Of a stretch of 6,745 bases of DNA, positions 1 to 5,958 are shown piece after piece. Positions within the stretch are counted from its first letter, which is position 1. Every line of letters starts with the position of its first letter. This DNA is from JACKAN01 sp964502735 (GTDB lineage Bacteria > Bdellovibrionota > Bdellovibrionia > Bdellovibrionales > UBA1609). The notes below the pieces were generated by a model, which was not told the DNA's origin, ran no database searches, and saw only the letters and a list, made by a program, of their open reading frames with translations. A program made the translations under genes and the position numbers. The stretch lies in contig CAZCYD010000096.1 of assembly GCA_964502735.1 (NCBI GenBank), positions 1-6,745 on the forward strand, given 5' to 3'.

Positions 1-34
1 TAGACAAGTGATAATTGGCTAATAACGAAAATAG

Positions 35-160
35 GTGCATTATTTTACTTATACTAATGGCGCTGGAAATATTTCGAATTCTAGCAATGTTCAATCGGTT
101 GCTATCAGCAGTGGTGGCAAAGGCGGAGGCAGTGGAGGGGGCGGAAAGGGCAGAAAGTAA
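35..160 (+). pseudogene. 3' remnant of a secreted-protein gene: Fn3-like end plus Gly-rich tail
   Basis: The reading frame ending in the TAA at 158-160 is open back to a stop at 32-34. It encodes about 41 residues containing YTNGAGNISNSSNVQSVAIS, then a Gly/Lys tail ending GGGGKGRK. The pattern AGN-x-S-x2-SN-x-(V/Q)-SV resembles the last strands of fibronectin type III repeats of bacterial extracellular enzymes, which are often followed by Gly-rich linkers. Several stops at 20-34 cut the frame off, and I saw no start codon with a convincing ribosome binding site. I read it as the degraded 3' end of a larger exported protein. The parent protein cannot be named. A frameshift near 30, with the gene continuing off the left edge, is also possible. 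Confidence 0.35.
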
Positions 161-241
161 TTGGCGATGCGTTATTTAGATTCTAAAGATTATAAATAAT
201 GATTTAAACCCTAAAATATTGTAAGTGAAGAATCAATAATT

Positions 242-258
242 TGGGGGGGGTATTTATG
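242..258 (+). promoter_or_regulatory. Poly-G tract acting as ribosome binding region
   Basis: Eight consecutive G (243-250) lie five bases before the ATG at 256-258 and are the only Shine-Dalgarno-like sequence for the downstream gene. The run can pair only partly with a standard CCUCC anti-Shine-Dalgarno. A TATAAA at 191-196 could serve as a -10, but no good -35 accompanies it. A homopolymer of this length in such A+T-rich DNA could change length by slippage and alter the spacing to the start codon. Confidence 0.5.
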
Positions 259-792
259 AAAATAAATGTAATTAGTATTGTTTTTTTCAGTTGTTTTGTT
301 CTACCATCGCACGCACAAAATAATGAAAATGATCCTTTAGCCGATGTCAAAAGGCGTATGGCTTTGAATGCCAATGTTGAGTGTAGCTTAGTTGAAAGCA
401 GTTACACTGATACAGAAGATGAAGAAATCTCTTCTACAGATGAGTACATTTTTGAAAATCTGAAACCTCAAGCCTCTAGCACCAGTGATTTTGCGATATG
501 GTCTTTATTTTGGGAAAATCAGGATTATAAATTTTATTATTTTATGAATTCACAAGTCGGTGAAATTCGTATTCTCGACAAAAAGACACAACAGAAGGTA
601 GAAACTGACTTAGATATTTTCGATATGGACAAAGAAAACCCAATCAGTGGTCAGGCTGCCCGTTTAGTCAAACTGGGCGAAGTGCGCAGTATCAGTTCTT
701 CACAAGTCAAAGCTAAAAGCCCTAAAACGGGTGACTTAGTAGAGGCTACGAAAACAAAAACTCTACATGGTTTTTGTTACCGAATGAAGTAG
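256..792 (+). CDS. Small exported protein of unknown function
   Basis: Encodes 178 residues from the ATG at 256. A TTG at 241 in the same frame would start upstream of the G-run and spoil the signal peptide, so I reject it. Residues 1-20 form a clear Sec signal peptide: MK at the start, a hydrophobic core, and SHA before QNNEND, a good signal peptidase I site. No lipobox is seen; the Cys in the core is not followed by a lipoprotein-type context. The mature part is acidic and polar, with one Cys near its start (VECSL) and one four residues from the end (FCYRMK), which could form a disulfide. There are no membrane segments. I recognise no family. The gene converges on the map remnant with only three bases between stop codons. 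No terminator is seen between them. Confidence 0.8.
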   Translation: MKINVISIVFFSCFVLPSHAQNNENDPLADVKRRMALNANVECSLVESSYTDTEDEEISSTDEYIFENLKPQASSTSDFAIWSLFWENQDYKFYYFMNSQVGEIRILDKKTQQKVETDLDIFDMDKENPISGQAARLVKLGEVRSISSSQVKAKSPKTGDLVEATKTKTLHGFCYRMK

Positions 793-795
793 ATT

Positions 796-1299
796 TTAAT
801 AATCCCAAAGGGTGAGCACTTGATGGCCATCATCGGTTATCAGTACAGTGTGTTCAAATTGTGCTGAGAGAGTACCGTCACCGGTGAGGTAATATTTTAT
901 ACTTGAATTTTCAACGGGTAGTTCTTTTATAGCTGCTGGCGTTTCATTGATCATAGGTTCCACAGTGATACAAGTCCACGGGCGAAGGGGATCACCTTTG
1001 CCCTTTTTGCCATAAGAGGGTACAAAAGGTTCTCCGTGGAATTTTTGGCCAATGCCATGGCCACCGATTTCCCTGACAACATAATAGCCTTTACGAGTGA
1101 CAAATTTATTTATAGCAAAGCCAATATCGCCAGTGTGATTTCCGGGGTGTACTTGCTCTATCCCCTCCCACATAGATTGATAAGCAACGTCGACTATGCG
1201 CTTAGCTGAATCACTGCAATCCCCGACAAAAAATGTGCGCGACGTATCGCCATGAAAGCCGTCTTTTAAGGTGGTTACATCAATATTGATAATATCTAC
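796..1299 (-). pseudogene. map: Type I methionine aminopeptidase, 5'-truncated
   Basis: Methionine aminopeptidase removes the initiator Met from new proteins in the cytoplasm. The minus frame is open from about 1305 down to the TAA at 796-798 and matches the family from just before NIDVT to the C-terminus. All five metal ligands of the family are visible in order: Asp in INIDVT, Asp in HGDTS, His in GGHGIG, Glu in VEPMIN and Glu in AQFEHT. Against the roughly 260-residue E. coli enzyme, the first 90 or so residues are absent, and upstream codons run quickly into a stop. The ATG at 1171-1173 (minus) is internal, after two of the ligands, so it cannot restore the enzyme. The substrate-pocket N-terminal segment and a proper start are lost, hence the pseudogene call. 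The break coincides with the start of the S8 peptidase remnant on the other strand. Confidence 0.88.
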
Positions 1300-1534
1300 T
1301 CTGGTTTACACCGATCGCCCCGCAGCCAGTGGTGCCAGTAAAACTTTGGTAAACAATTTAGACATGGATATCAAAATGCTTGATGGAACTGTTTATAATG
1401 CTAAAGATAGCGTCAACAACTCTGAGTTTGTAATGATGGATGTGAACAATCAAAAAGTTATGGACATTACAGTCAAAGCCACTCGAGTGATCGACAGCCA
1501 ACAAGCTTTTGCGATTGCAGTGTCTTTTCTTTAG
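1300..1534 (+). pseudogene. C-terminal fragment of a subtilase-type (S8) serine peptidase
   Basis: From about 1300 the plus frame reads LVYTDRPAASGASKTLVNNL, then GTVYNAKDSVNNSEFVM, and ends with AFAIAVSFL at the TAA at 1532-1534. This order (W/YTD-x-P-x4-GASK-x-LVN-x-LDL, then Y...D-x-VNN-x-E, then a final FA-x-x-V strand) is characteristic of the C-terminal beta-sandwich that follows the catalytic domain in many secreted subtilases. The catalytic Asp/His/Ser domain is absent. The frame extends upstream to 1271, but those first ten codons are the antisense of the map remnant and are not peptidase. There is no start codon or ribosome binding site at the junction, so it is a 3' remnant. Its own terminator survives at 1615-1644. 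Confidence 0.7.
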
Positions 1535-1614
1535 GTACGAACACACTTTTGCGACTCTTTGTGTTATGGGTTTTCAAATAACTAACTGAGCCACAAAAGT
1601 ATGTCAGAGCCTAT

Positions 1615-1644
1615 AAAAAGCCAAGTTGAAAAACTTGGCTTTTT
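1615..1644 (+). terminator. Rho-independent terminator after the S8 peptidase remnant
   Basis: GCCAAGTT (1620-1627) pairs perfectly with AACTTGGC (1632-1639) around a GAAA tetraloop. It is flanked by A5 before and T5 after, followed by ATTT, so it works on either strand. It lies 80 bases past the stop of the peptidase remnant and presumably ended that gene before its truncation. Confidence 0.88.
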
Positions 1645-1665
1645 ATTTACATCTGGATTTTTCCT

Positions 1666-1882
1666 AACTGACCTACTTAATTGTTGTTAATTAATAAATT
1701 ATTTTCTCTAAGGCTTATTTTTGTTCAGTAATTTTAATAAGTTAATTGTTTCGTTGTTAAATAAAGAAAGTGCACACTTTTGTGATTGTCCTTTGAATAT
1801 TGATTTTCATAGAATTATTTAGCAGATAGAGAACGAAGGTAAAAAATCTACATGCGTTCAACAACAATTAAGTAGGGCAGTT
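1666..1882. repeat. 217-bp element with 23-bp terminal inverted repeats (MITE-like or solo IS ends)
   Basis: The arm at 1666-1688 is the reverse complement of 1860-1882 with one mismatch in 23 (core CTACTTAATTGTTGTT, and AACTG at each outer end). The interior is A+T-rich and has no credible gene. The right-hand part is repeated at 5411-5483. I see no clear target-site duplication. It may be a miniature inverted-repeat element, or two inverted 5' ends of one IS left after a deletion. Confidence 0.6.
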
Positions 1883-1883
1883 C
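1811..1883 (+). repeat. 73-bp repeat, copy 1 (possible IS end)
   Basis: Aligns without gaps to 5411-5483, by my count 64 of 73 identical. Shared blocks include CAGATAGAGAACGAAGGT and GTTCAACAACAATTAA, and both copies finish in GGGCAGTTC. Five of the nine differences cluster at 1841-1846. Copy 2 directly abuts a transposase remnant, so the repeat is probably the terminal region of that insertion sequence. Confidence 0.75.
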
Positions 1884-1887
1884 AAGT

Positions 1888-1973
1888 AAAATAAAAGTTA
1901 TTTATCGTCACTGAGATGTAGTAAGATAAGACAAAAGTCTGATGTGGTATTATGACTTACAGACTAGTGTCGA
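1888..1973 (+). promoter_or_regulatory. Duplicated 86-bp promoter module, copy 1
   Basis: Matches 3385-3470 at 84 of 86 positions, and weaker similarity continues to about 1993 (3489). Both copies lie upstream of a gene for an exported protein. An extended -10 (TGG then TATTAT, 1945-1953) is the best promoter candidate. No good -35 lies 17 bases upstream, as is common for extended -10 promoters. Predicted start of transcription is near 1960, giving a leader of about 130 bases. The module begins only a few bases after the right end of the 1666-1882 element. Confidence 0.65.
1930..1971. promoter_or_regulatory. Two-part dyad around the -10: candidate operator, copy 1
   Basis: GACA(1930-1933)-AA-AGTCTG(1936-1941), eighteen bases, then CAGACT(1960-1965)-AG-TGTC(1968-1971): both pairs of arms are exact inverted repeats with the same 2-base gap. 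The centre of symmetry falls inside the candidate -10 hexamer, which suits a repressor site. In RNA the same arms could form a hairpin if transcription started further upstream. All arms are unchanged in copy 2; one of the two differences between the modules is in the loop. Confidence 0.55.
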
Positions 1974-2081
1974 AATTTTTCCGATCAATTCGTTATTAAA
2001 AATTCAACTTTCCGCTGTTTAGTATCGTTTAGTTATGGATCAATACGCCGATAACTAGTAAGAAACTTTCGGTATCGATTT

Positions 2082-2094
2082 GGAGGAAAAGTTG
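2082..2094 (+). promoter_or_regulatory. GGAGG ribosome binding site setting a TTG start
   Basis: GGAGG at 2082-2086 is followed by AAAAG and then TTG at 2092-2094, an ideal spacing of five. The in-frame TTG at 2080 lies before this site and so cannot be the start it serves. This fixes the start of the 412-residue protein and gives its signal peptide normal proportions. Confidence 0.75.
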
Positions 2095-3330
2095 AACTCA
2101 TTCAAAATAACTTGTTTGTTGGTAGCTCTGGTTACATCAAACTATTCTAATGCAGAAGTCATTTGCAGCAAGCAAATGAATCAGGCTCTCAAAAAAATGG
2201 GTGTCAATTCAACAGTAGAAAAAATCCATTTGGTGAGTTCTGAAGAATACAAAGCCAAGAGTAAACGCGTGTATGAAGAGTTTAGAATCATGGCCCATCA
2301 GATAGATAGTGACCAGCCTTCTTCAGAAGCCCAACAAATCGTAGTTACTTCAGCATTTAGGAATTCGATTGGCGTAAAGTACGTACCCAACGGCGATTAT
2401 TTAAAACTTAAAAAACTGGGATATTTCGATCCTTTACCTGAATTGAGCAATGTCAAGGGGCACTCCATAAAGGAGAAAATAGAGAACTTTTTTAGTAGAT
2501 TAGTAACCCTCGCTAAAAATGCCTATAATTCAGGGAATGCTGTCGTCACGGGCAAATATAAAATGCCACCAGAAATACAAAAAGCTGCCAGGTCTTTAAT
2601 GGCATTTAGACAAGAGTATGGTATTCACGCAGGAGATGGCTTCGATTTATTAACTAGTGGCTATGTCAATATTAATGACTTTGATGAAATGATTGACAAT
2701 GTCAAATTCAATACGATTATTTCGGGTAAAGATGATTCTTTCAGAGCGTACATAGATCGAGGACTGATCAAGGCCTATGAACTTAGGCAAGACAAAAAAC
2801 ATCTAATTTTCGTTCAGTTTGATAAATTTTGTGCGGTCAACCAAGTTGTATTTAAAGATTATTACCCAGTTGTTGTTAAAGAGTATAAAGATAATTACGA
2901 AGGAGGTTTTACTAGTTACGATTCTTATTTGGAATCATCTACCTATAAAACCTATACGCCAGAATATTGTGCGAATATTTCACAGTTAAATTCTATTAGA
3001 AATCAGCTGCCTTCGGTAGAAGATCCAAATGAATATCACTACCGATGTAAGGAGCAAGGCGCCGATTATAACTGCCGCTGTCCAGAGGGACATGCTATCA
3101 ATCCATGGTATGAGTCTTGTTTTCTTACTCGAAAAACTCCTTCAACCACAGCGATGAATAAATTTGAAGAGTTTTCGCGTGCTCACAAATCTTTACCTGG
3201 GGCTTTCTTTACACGTGCAACATTCGATAAGTCTATAGAGGACTGCAGAACTGTAAAAATTCTCGACTCAGGGGCCAGTAATTCTCCATTGAGGTGGGAA
3301 AAACCAACCGGGAACAAAAGTGTTAAATAA
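2092..3330 (+). CDS. Exported cysteine-containing protein of unknown function
   Basis: Encodes 412 residues from the TTG at 2092. Residues 1-21 are a Sec signal peptide (MNSFK, hydrophobic core, SNA before EVICSK). The mature protein has no membrane helix. It carries eight cysteines: C25, C247, C293, C319, C328, C330, C343 and C385. The cluster 319-343 contains YNCRCPEGHAINPWYESCF, a C-x-C-P-x-G arrangement loosely like an EGF-type fold, so disulfides and life outside the cytoplasm are likely. Residues 30-290 are charged and mixed, without a motif I recognise. A C-terminal pattern TPSTT (349-353) then DC (384-385) recurs in the next gene's product. The gene is preceded by promoter module copy 1. 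No terminator follows; the next module starts 54 bases on. Function unknown; an adhesin, secreted effector or surface protein are all possible. Confidence 0.8.
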   Translation: MNSFKITCLLVALVTSNYSNAEVICSKQMNQALKKMGVNSTVEKIHLVSSEEYKAKSKRVYEEFRIMAHQIDSDQPSSEAQQIVVTSAFRNSIGVKYVPNGDYLKLKKLGYFDPLPELSNVKGHSIKEKIENFFSRLVTLAKNAYNSGNAVVTGKYKMPPEIQKAARSLMAFRQEYGIHAGDGFDLLTSGYVNINDFDEMIDNVKFNTIISGKDDSFRAYIDRGLIKAYELRQDKKHLIFVQFDKFCAVNQVVFKDYYPVVVKEYKDNYEGGFTSYDSYLESSTYKTYTPEYCANISQLNSIRNQLPSVEDPNEYHYRCKEQGADYNCRCPEGHAINPWYESCFLTRKTPSTTAMNKFEEFSRAHKSLPGAFFTRATFDKSIEDCRTVKILDSGASNSPLRWEKPTGNKSVK

Positions 3331-3384
3331 AGAATTTTACATTTTCTTTATCGTTTGCCTTTCTTGACAAAAGTATAAGTAAGA

Positions 3385-3470
3385 AAAATAAAAGTTATTT
3401 ATCGTTACTGAGATGTAGTAAGATAAGACAAAAGTCTGGTGTGGTATTATGACTTACAGACTAGTGTCGA
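3385..3470 (+). promoter_or_regulatory. Duplicated 86-bp promoter module, copy 2
   Basis: Second copy of 1888-1973, differing at 3406 (T for C) and 3439 (G for A). The extended -10 (TGG then TATTAT, 3442-3450) and every dyad arm are conserved. The predicted transcript start near 3457 gives a leader of about 95 bases before the ATG at 3552. A separate TTGACA at 3364-3369 has AATAAA 17 bases downstream and could be an additional weak promoter unique to this copy. Confidence 0.65.
3427..3468. promoter_or_regulatory. Two-part dyad around the -10: candidate operator, copy 2
   Basis: GACA (3427-3430) and AGTCTG (3433-3438) are mirrored by CAGACT (3457-3462) and TGTC (3465-3468), with the same gaps and the same 18-base centre spanning TATTAT as in copy 1. 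Such exact retention suggests either recent duplication or selection on the site; sequence alone cannot separate these. Confidence 0.55.
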
Positions 3471-3551
3471 TATTTTCAGATCAATTCGTACTAAGAAATC
3501 ACCACCTCAGTCTAGTTTAGAGATCCACTTTGACTACCGAAGAGAAGGTAC

Positions 3552-4490
3552 ATGAATAATTTTATTATCATTATTAGTTTTTTAACAGTTAGCATTTTTT
3601 CGTGGATTTCAAATGCTGAAGATATGAGTCACTGTACATCTTTTCTTGAAAATGACCCAGAGCTAAGGGATTATTTGCGTATCACTCCAGACCATAAATT
3701 AGATCAAAAATACATGAGAGAAGTTATTAAGCGAGATCCAAATGTTTCGATCAAGTTAGGGACAGAAATTGATGACGGTGTTACCGTTGACGAAATATCC
3801 TTCCCCTCTGGGACAGCGAAAAAAACTATATATGTCCGTAGAATAAATGGAAAACTTGAGAGGATTGAGTTGAACAGATTCAAAATATTTATCGGTATGG
3901 ATACTATGAATATTACTCAGACAAGGGAGACCACACAGACATATATGTTTGACTATTCAGGTAACAAGTGTTTTCCAAGGCTTGGAGTAGAGACAAATGG
4001 TGGTTCTACCCTCACATCTCCAGGACAAGTGAGCACAAACATTAAATCACAATTATTTGATAGCGAACTCTGTCATAAACTTGATGATTTTTTCAAGAGA
4101 AACCCAAAAGCATTACAGTGTGAACAAGATTTTGAAGGCAGAACAAGTAAACTTTTAGAAACCTACAGGAGGGATTGGCAGGATCAATTCCCACCTTCTT
4201 TTGGATTAGGAGGATGGGGAATTCACTTCCCAAATAGCCCATTTCCCTCGTTTCCTACAATTTCTAGAACCCCATCAACAACAGAGCAGCTTATTATGGA
4301 TGCTGCTGGAGACCCTTCAAAGGCTTCAGGAAGAACCAAACCAAAGCATGAAAGTAGACTTTCTTTGGCGATAGCATTGCACTCTGACTGCCAAAAAGAT
4401 AAAAGGCTAGGTTCAACTTTGAACGATAAAGGAATATTTAATCAAACTACTAACTCTGGAACAAGTGGCAAAAGCCTAAAAAGCAATTAA
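3552..4490 (+). CDS. Exported protein of unknown function, second gene under the shared module
   Basis: Encodes 312 residues from the ATG at 3552, with AGAAGG at 3543-3548 as ribosome binding site. Residues 1-22 are a Sec signal peptide (MNNF, Ile-rich core, SNA before EDMSHC). The mature protein has five cysteines, at C28, then in NKCFPR, SELCHK, ALQCEQ and SDCQKD. Around residues 220-240 is a Gly/Pro/Phe-rich stretch (GLGGWGIHFPNSPFPSFPTI) that looks like a flexible or surface-exposed linker. TPSTT (240-244) and DC (279-280) then match the C-terminal pattern of the upstream gene's product, and both proteins end in a short Ser/Lys-rich tail (here SGKSLKSN). Otherwise the two show little obvious similarity. 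No terminator is visible after the stop. I do not recognise the family. Confidence 0.8.
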   Translation: MNNFIIIISFLTVSIFSWISNAEDMSHCTSFLENDPELRDYLRITPDHKLDQKYMREVIKRDPNVSIKLGTEIDDGVTVDEISFPSGTAKKTIYVRRINGKLERIELNRFKIFIGMDTMNITQTRETTQTYMFDYSGNKCFPRLGVETNGGSTLTSPGQVSTNIKSQLFDSELCHKLDDFFKRNPKALQCEQDFEGRTSKLLETYRRDWQDQFPPSFGLGGWGIHFPNSPFPSFPTISRTPSTTEQLIMDAAGDPSKASGRTKPKHESRLSLAIALHSDCQKDKRLGSTLNDKGIFNQTTNSGTSGKSLKSN

Positions 4491-4718
4491 TTAAAGTTTT
4501 AGTGAATCCTGAAGTCAATATTTGCCTGTAATATTTCTCTAAAAATGAAATGAAAAATCTCCTCTGATTGCTTGTCTTTTCGAATGATTAAAATAGATGT
4601 TTGAAAAAAAGAAAAGCCAGCCCATACCTTTGAGAATCCTGAATCTATTGCAACTCAGAAAAGAGAGCCGGTGTCTTCTCATCATGAGATGTACCCTAAT
4701 AGTCGAAATCTTGAAAAC
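4491..4718. other. Gene-free spacer before the transposon remnants
   Basis: A+T-rich, with no hairpin-plus-T terminator for the upstream gene and no convincing gene. A 51-codon minus-strand open stretch (4502-4654) lacks a start codon and any family signature. The spacer ends where the first transposase repeat begins (TGTAGGCT at 4719). Confidence 0.5.
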
Positions 4719-5037
4719 TGTAGGCTTTGCTTTAGTCTGGCAGTGAACTTTAAGCTGCTTTGTTGTTAATTTCCACCTCGGTTTCTTGATTAAATTCCTT
4801 TAAATATTCATGAGAAGTTTTCCAGTTGAGTGGCTTCCTTCTTCGGTGGTTGTTGAGCCATTGAACGTGATCTATTAACAAACGATTGAAGTGATCTATG
4901 TTGATTGGCTTTATGGTGTTATAAAGCTCGTTGTCATCCATTCTGTGCGAGCGCTCAACAAGTCCATTGACTTCTTTTTCTCCAACAGGAATGAGCTTTT
5001 TTGTTATATCATTTTTGCGGTAAAACTCTTCTAGAGG
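4719..5037. repeat. Tandem transposon fragment, copy 1 (319 bp)
   Basis: Aligns to 5090-5397 (308 bp); the 11-base length difference is one deletion in copy 2. Both copies open with TGTAGGCTTTGCTTTAGTCT, probably the 3' terminus of the insertion sequence, and both stop at the same place inside the transposase gene. The intervening 5038-5089 is unique to copy 1. Confidence 0.8.
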
Positions 5038-5061
5038 GTGTTCTTTGGGCTCATCTGGCAA
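4750..5061 (-). pseudogene. Transposase, integrase-core (DDE) C-terminal fragment, copy 1
   Basis: About 103 codons of the C-terminal part of an IS3/IS481-like DDE transposase remain. The segment NGLVERSHRMDDNELY carries the third catalytic acid (Glu of VERSHR), and HVQWLNNHRRRKPLNW is the usual C-terminal W-x-N-x-x-R-x-x-x-x-L block. The helix-turn-helix and the first two catalytic Asp residues are missing, so it cannot be active. The TTG at 5059-5061 is only the first possible start in an open fragment that runs further upstream, and it has no ribosome binding site. A second, more damaged copy lies immediately beside it. Confidence 0.85.
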
Positions 5062-5089
5062 ACACCAAAATAAATGTTTGTAAGTAAAC

Positions 5090-5397
5090 TGTAGGCTTTG
5101 CTTTAGTCTGGCAATGAGAACTAAGCTGCTTTGTTGTCAATTTCCCCCTCGGTTTCTTGATTAAATTCCTTTAAATATTTCCCAGTTTAGTGGTTTTCTT
5201 CTGCGGTTATTGTTGAGCCATAAAACATGATTTTTCAGTAAACGATTAAAGTGATCAATGTTGATCGGCTTAATCGTGTTATAGAGTTCATTGTCGTCCA
5301 TTCGGTGTGAGCGCTCTACAAGCCCATTTACCTCTTTTTCTCCAACGGGAATGAGTTTTTTTGTTATTCCGTGCTTGCGACAAAACTCTTCTAGTGG
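5090..5397. repeat. Tandem transposon fragment, copy 2 (308 bp)
   Basis: Direct repeat of 4719-5037 with scattered substitutions and one 11-base deletion near 5180. Many substitutions are silent in the transposase frame (the same residues VERSHRMDDNELYNTIKPIN are kept), so the copies diverged as coding sequence and probably came from two related insertions rather than one recent duplication. Confidence 0.8.
5121..5397 (-). pseudogene. Transposase, integrase-core (DDE) C-terminal fragment, copy 2, frameshifted
   Basis: Minus-strand codons read LPLEEFCRKHGITKKLIPVG, then NGLVERSHRMDDNELY and WLNNNRRRKPLNW, closely matching copy 1. The 11-base deletion after LNW shifts the frame to a TAA at 5161-5163; the ancestral stop is at 5121-5123. 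Upstream, the match ends at 5397, and 14 bases later the 73-bp repeat begins. As in copy 1, only the last catalytic acid remains. Confidence 0.85.
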
Positions 5398-5410
5398 AAG
5401 AGAATTTCGA

Positions 5411-5483
5411 AGAATTATTAAACAGATAGAGAACGAAGGTGTAGGCTCTACATGAGTTCAACAACAATTAAATAGGGCAGTTC
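5411..5483 (+). repeat. 73-bp repeat, copy 2 (possible IS end)
   Basis: Ungapped match to 1811-1883. It sits on the 5' side of the truncated minus-strand transposase and ends in GGGCAGTTC, after which IS110-type coding sequence begins. That position is where the left terminus of the insertion sequence would be expected, with the 5' part of the transposase deleted between 5397 and 5411. Copy 2 contains TGTAGGCT (5440-5447), the same eight bases that open both tandem fragments. Confidence 0.7.
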
Positions 5484-5493
5484 CTGAAGTTTA

Positions 5494-5932
5494 TTAACTT
5501 ACTTTCTTTTCGTATTTTTGAGTTTTTGATATTCTCTCTATCTCAGTATTATAAAAATCGATTCTCACTAGGAGTTGTTCTAACGTTTTGAGCAAGTGTT
5601 CCGCATTAAATTTTAAAACCTGATTCTCACATCTTTTAACCTTGTTCTTTAACCACTGAATATGATTAAGCGTCCACTGTTTTGGTGCCTTTAAACTATT
5701 TCTTGTTTATAATCCCAGCCTGATCTGCGGCAAAGTGACAGCAAATGAAGTTTCATGCTTTTAGCCTGTGACACTAAATACTTCTAGTTCGTATTAAATC
5801 TCTCACTTGTTCTTGCTCTTCATCGGGCAGATTCACTGAGGTCAGCAAACCTTGTGCATAAAATTGAACCAACTTTTCACTGTCTAAACGATCTGTTTTG
5901 ACTTTTGATCTTCTCAGTTCAAAAGTTTATTT
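5494..5932 (-). pseudogene. IS110-family transposase, internal part, broken into three frames
   Basis: Three minus-strand pieces join into one transposase. First, about 5932 to 5774: SKVKTDRLDSEKLVQFYAQG, then VNLPDEEQEQVRDLIRTRS. Second, 5774 to 5691: VSQAKSMKLHLLSLCRRSGW. Third, 5688 to 5494: WTLNHIQWLKNKV up to EKKVS. The K-TDR-x-D-(S/A)-x-K-L block and the following Q-x-x-VRDL-x-R-R/T segment are typical of the N-terminal DEDD (RuvC-like) domain and the coiled linker of IS110-type transposases. The first catalytic segment and the whole C-terminal transposase_20 domain are missing. At least two frameshifts separate the pieces. The right end meets the IS30 remnant and the left end meets the 73-bp repeat. 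Confidence 0.8.
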
Positions 5933-5958
5933 TGCGAATATAACATAAGGAGTTGTAC

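Noticed and set aside
1358..1546. Minus-strand open frame of 62 codons
   Set aside because: It is antisense to the recognisable S8 peptidase C-terminal fragment and has no family signature or ribosome binding site.
1541..1786. Short repeat CACACTTTTG at about 1542 and 1774
   Set aside because: Only ten to fifteen bases are similar and no structure accompanies them; chance is sufficient in A+T-rich DNA.
2080..2091. TTG at 2080 as the start of the 412-residue protein
   Set aside because: The GGAGG site lies downstream of it and is ideally placed for the TTG at 2092; the longer form adds acidic residues in front of the signal peptide.
4502..4654. 51-codon minus-strand open stretch that reads rather like protein
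   Set aside because: It has no start codon, ribosome binding site or recognisable motif; it might be the lost IS110 C-terminus, but the expected IPGIG-type motif is not there.
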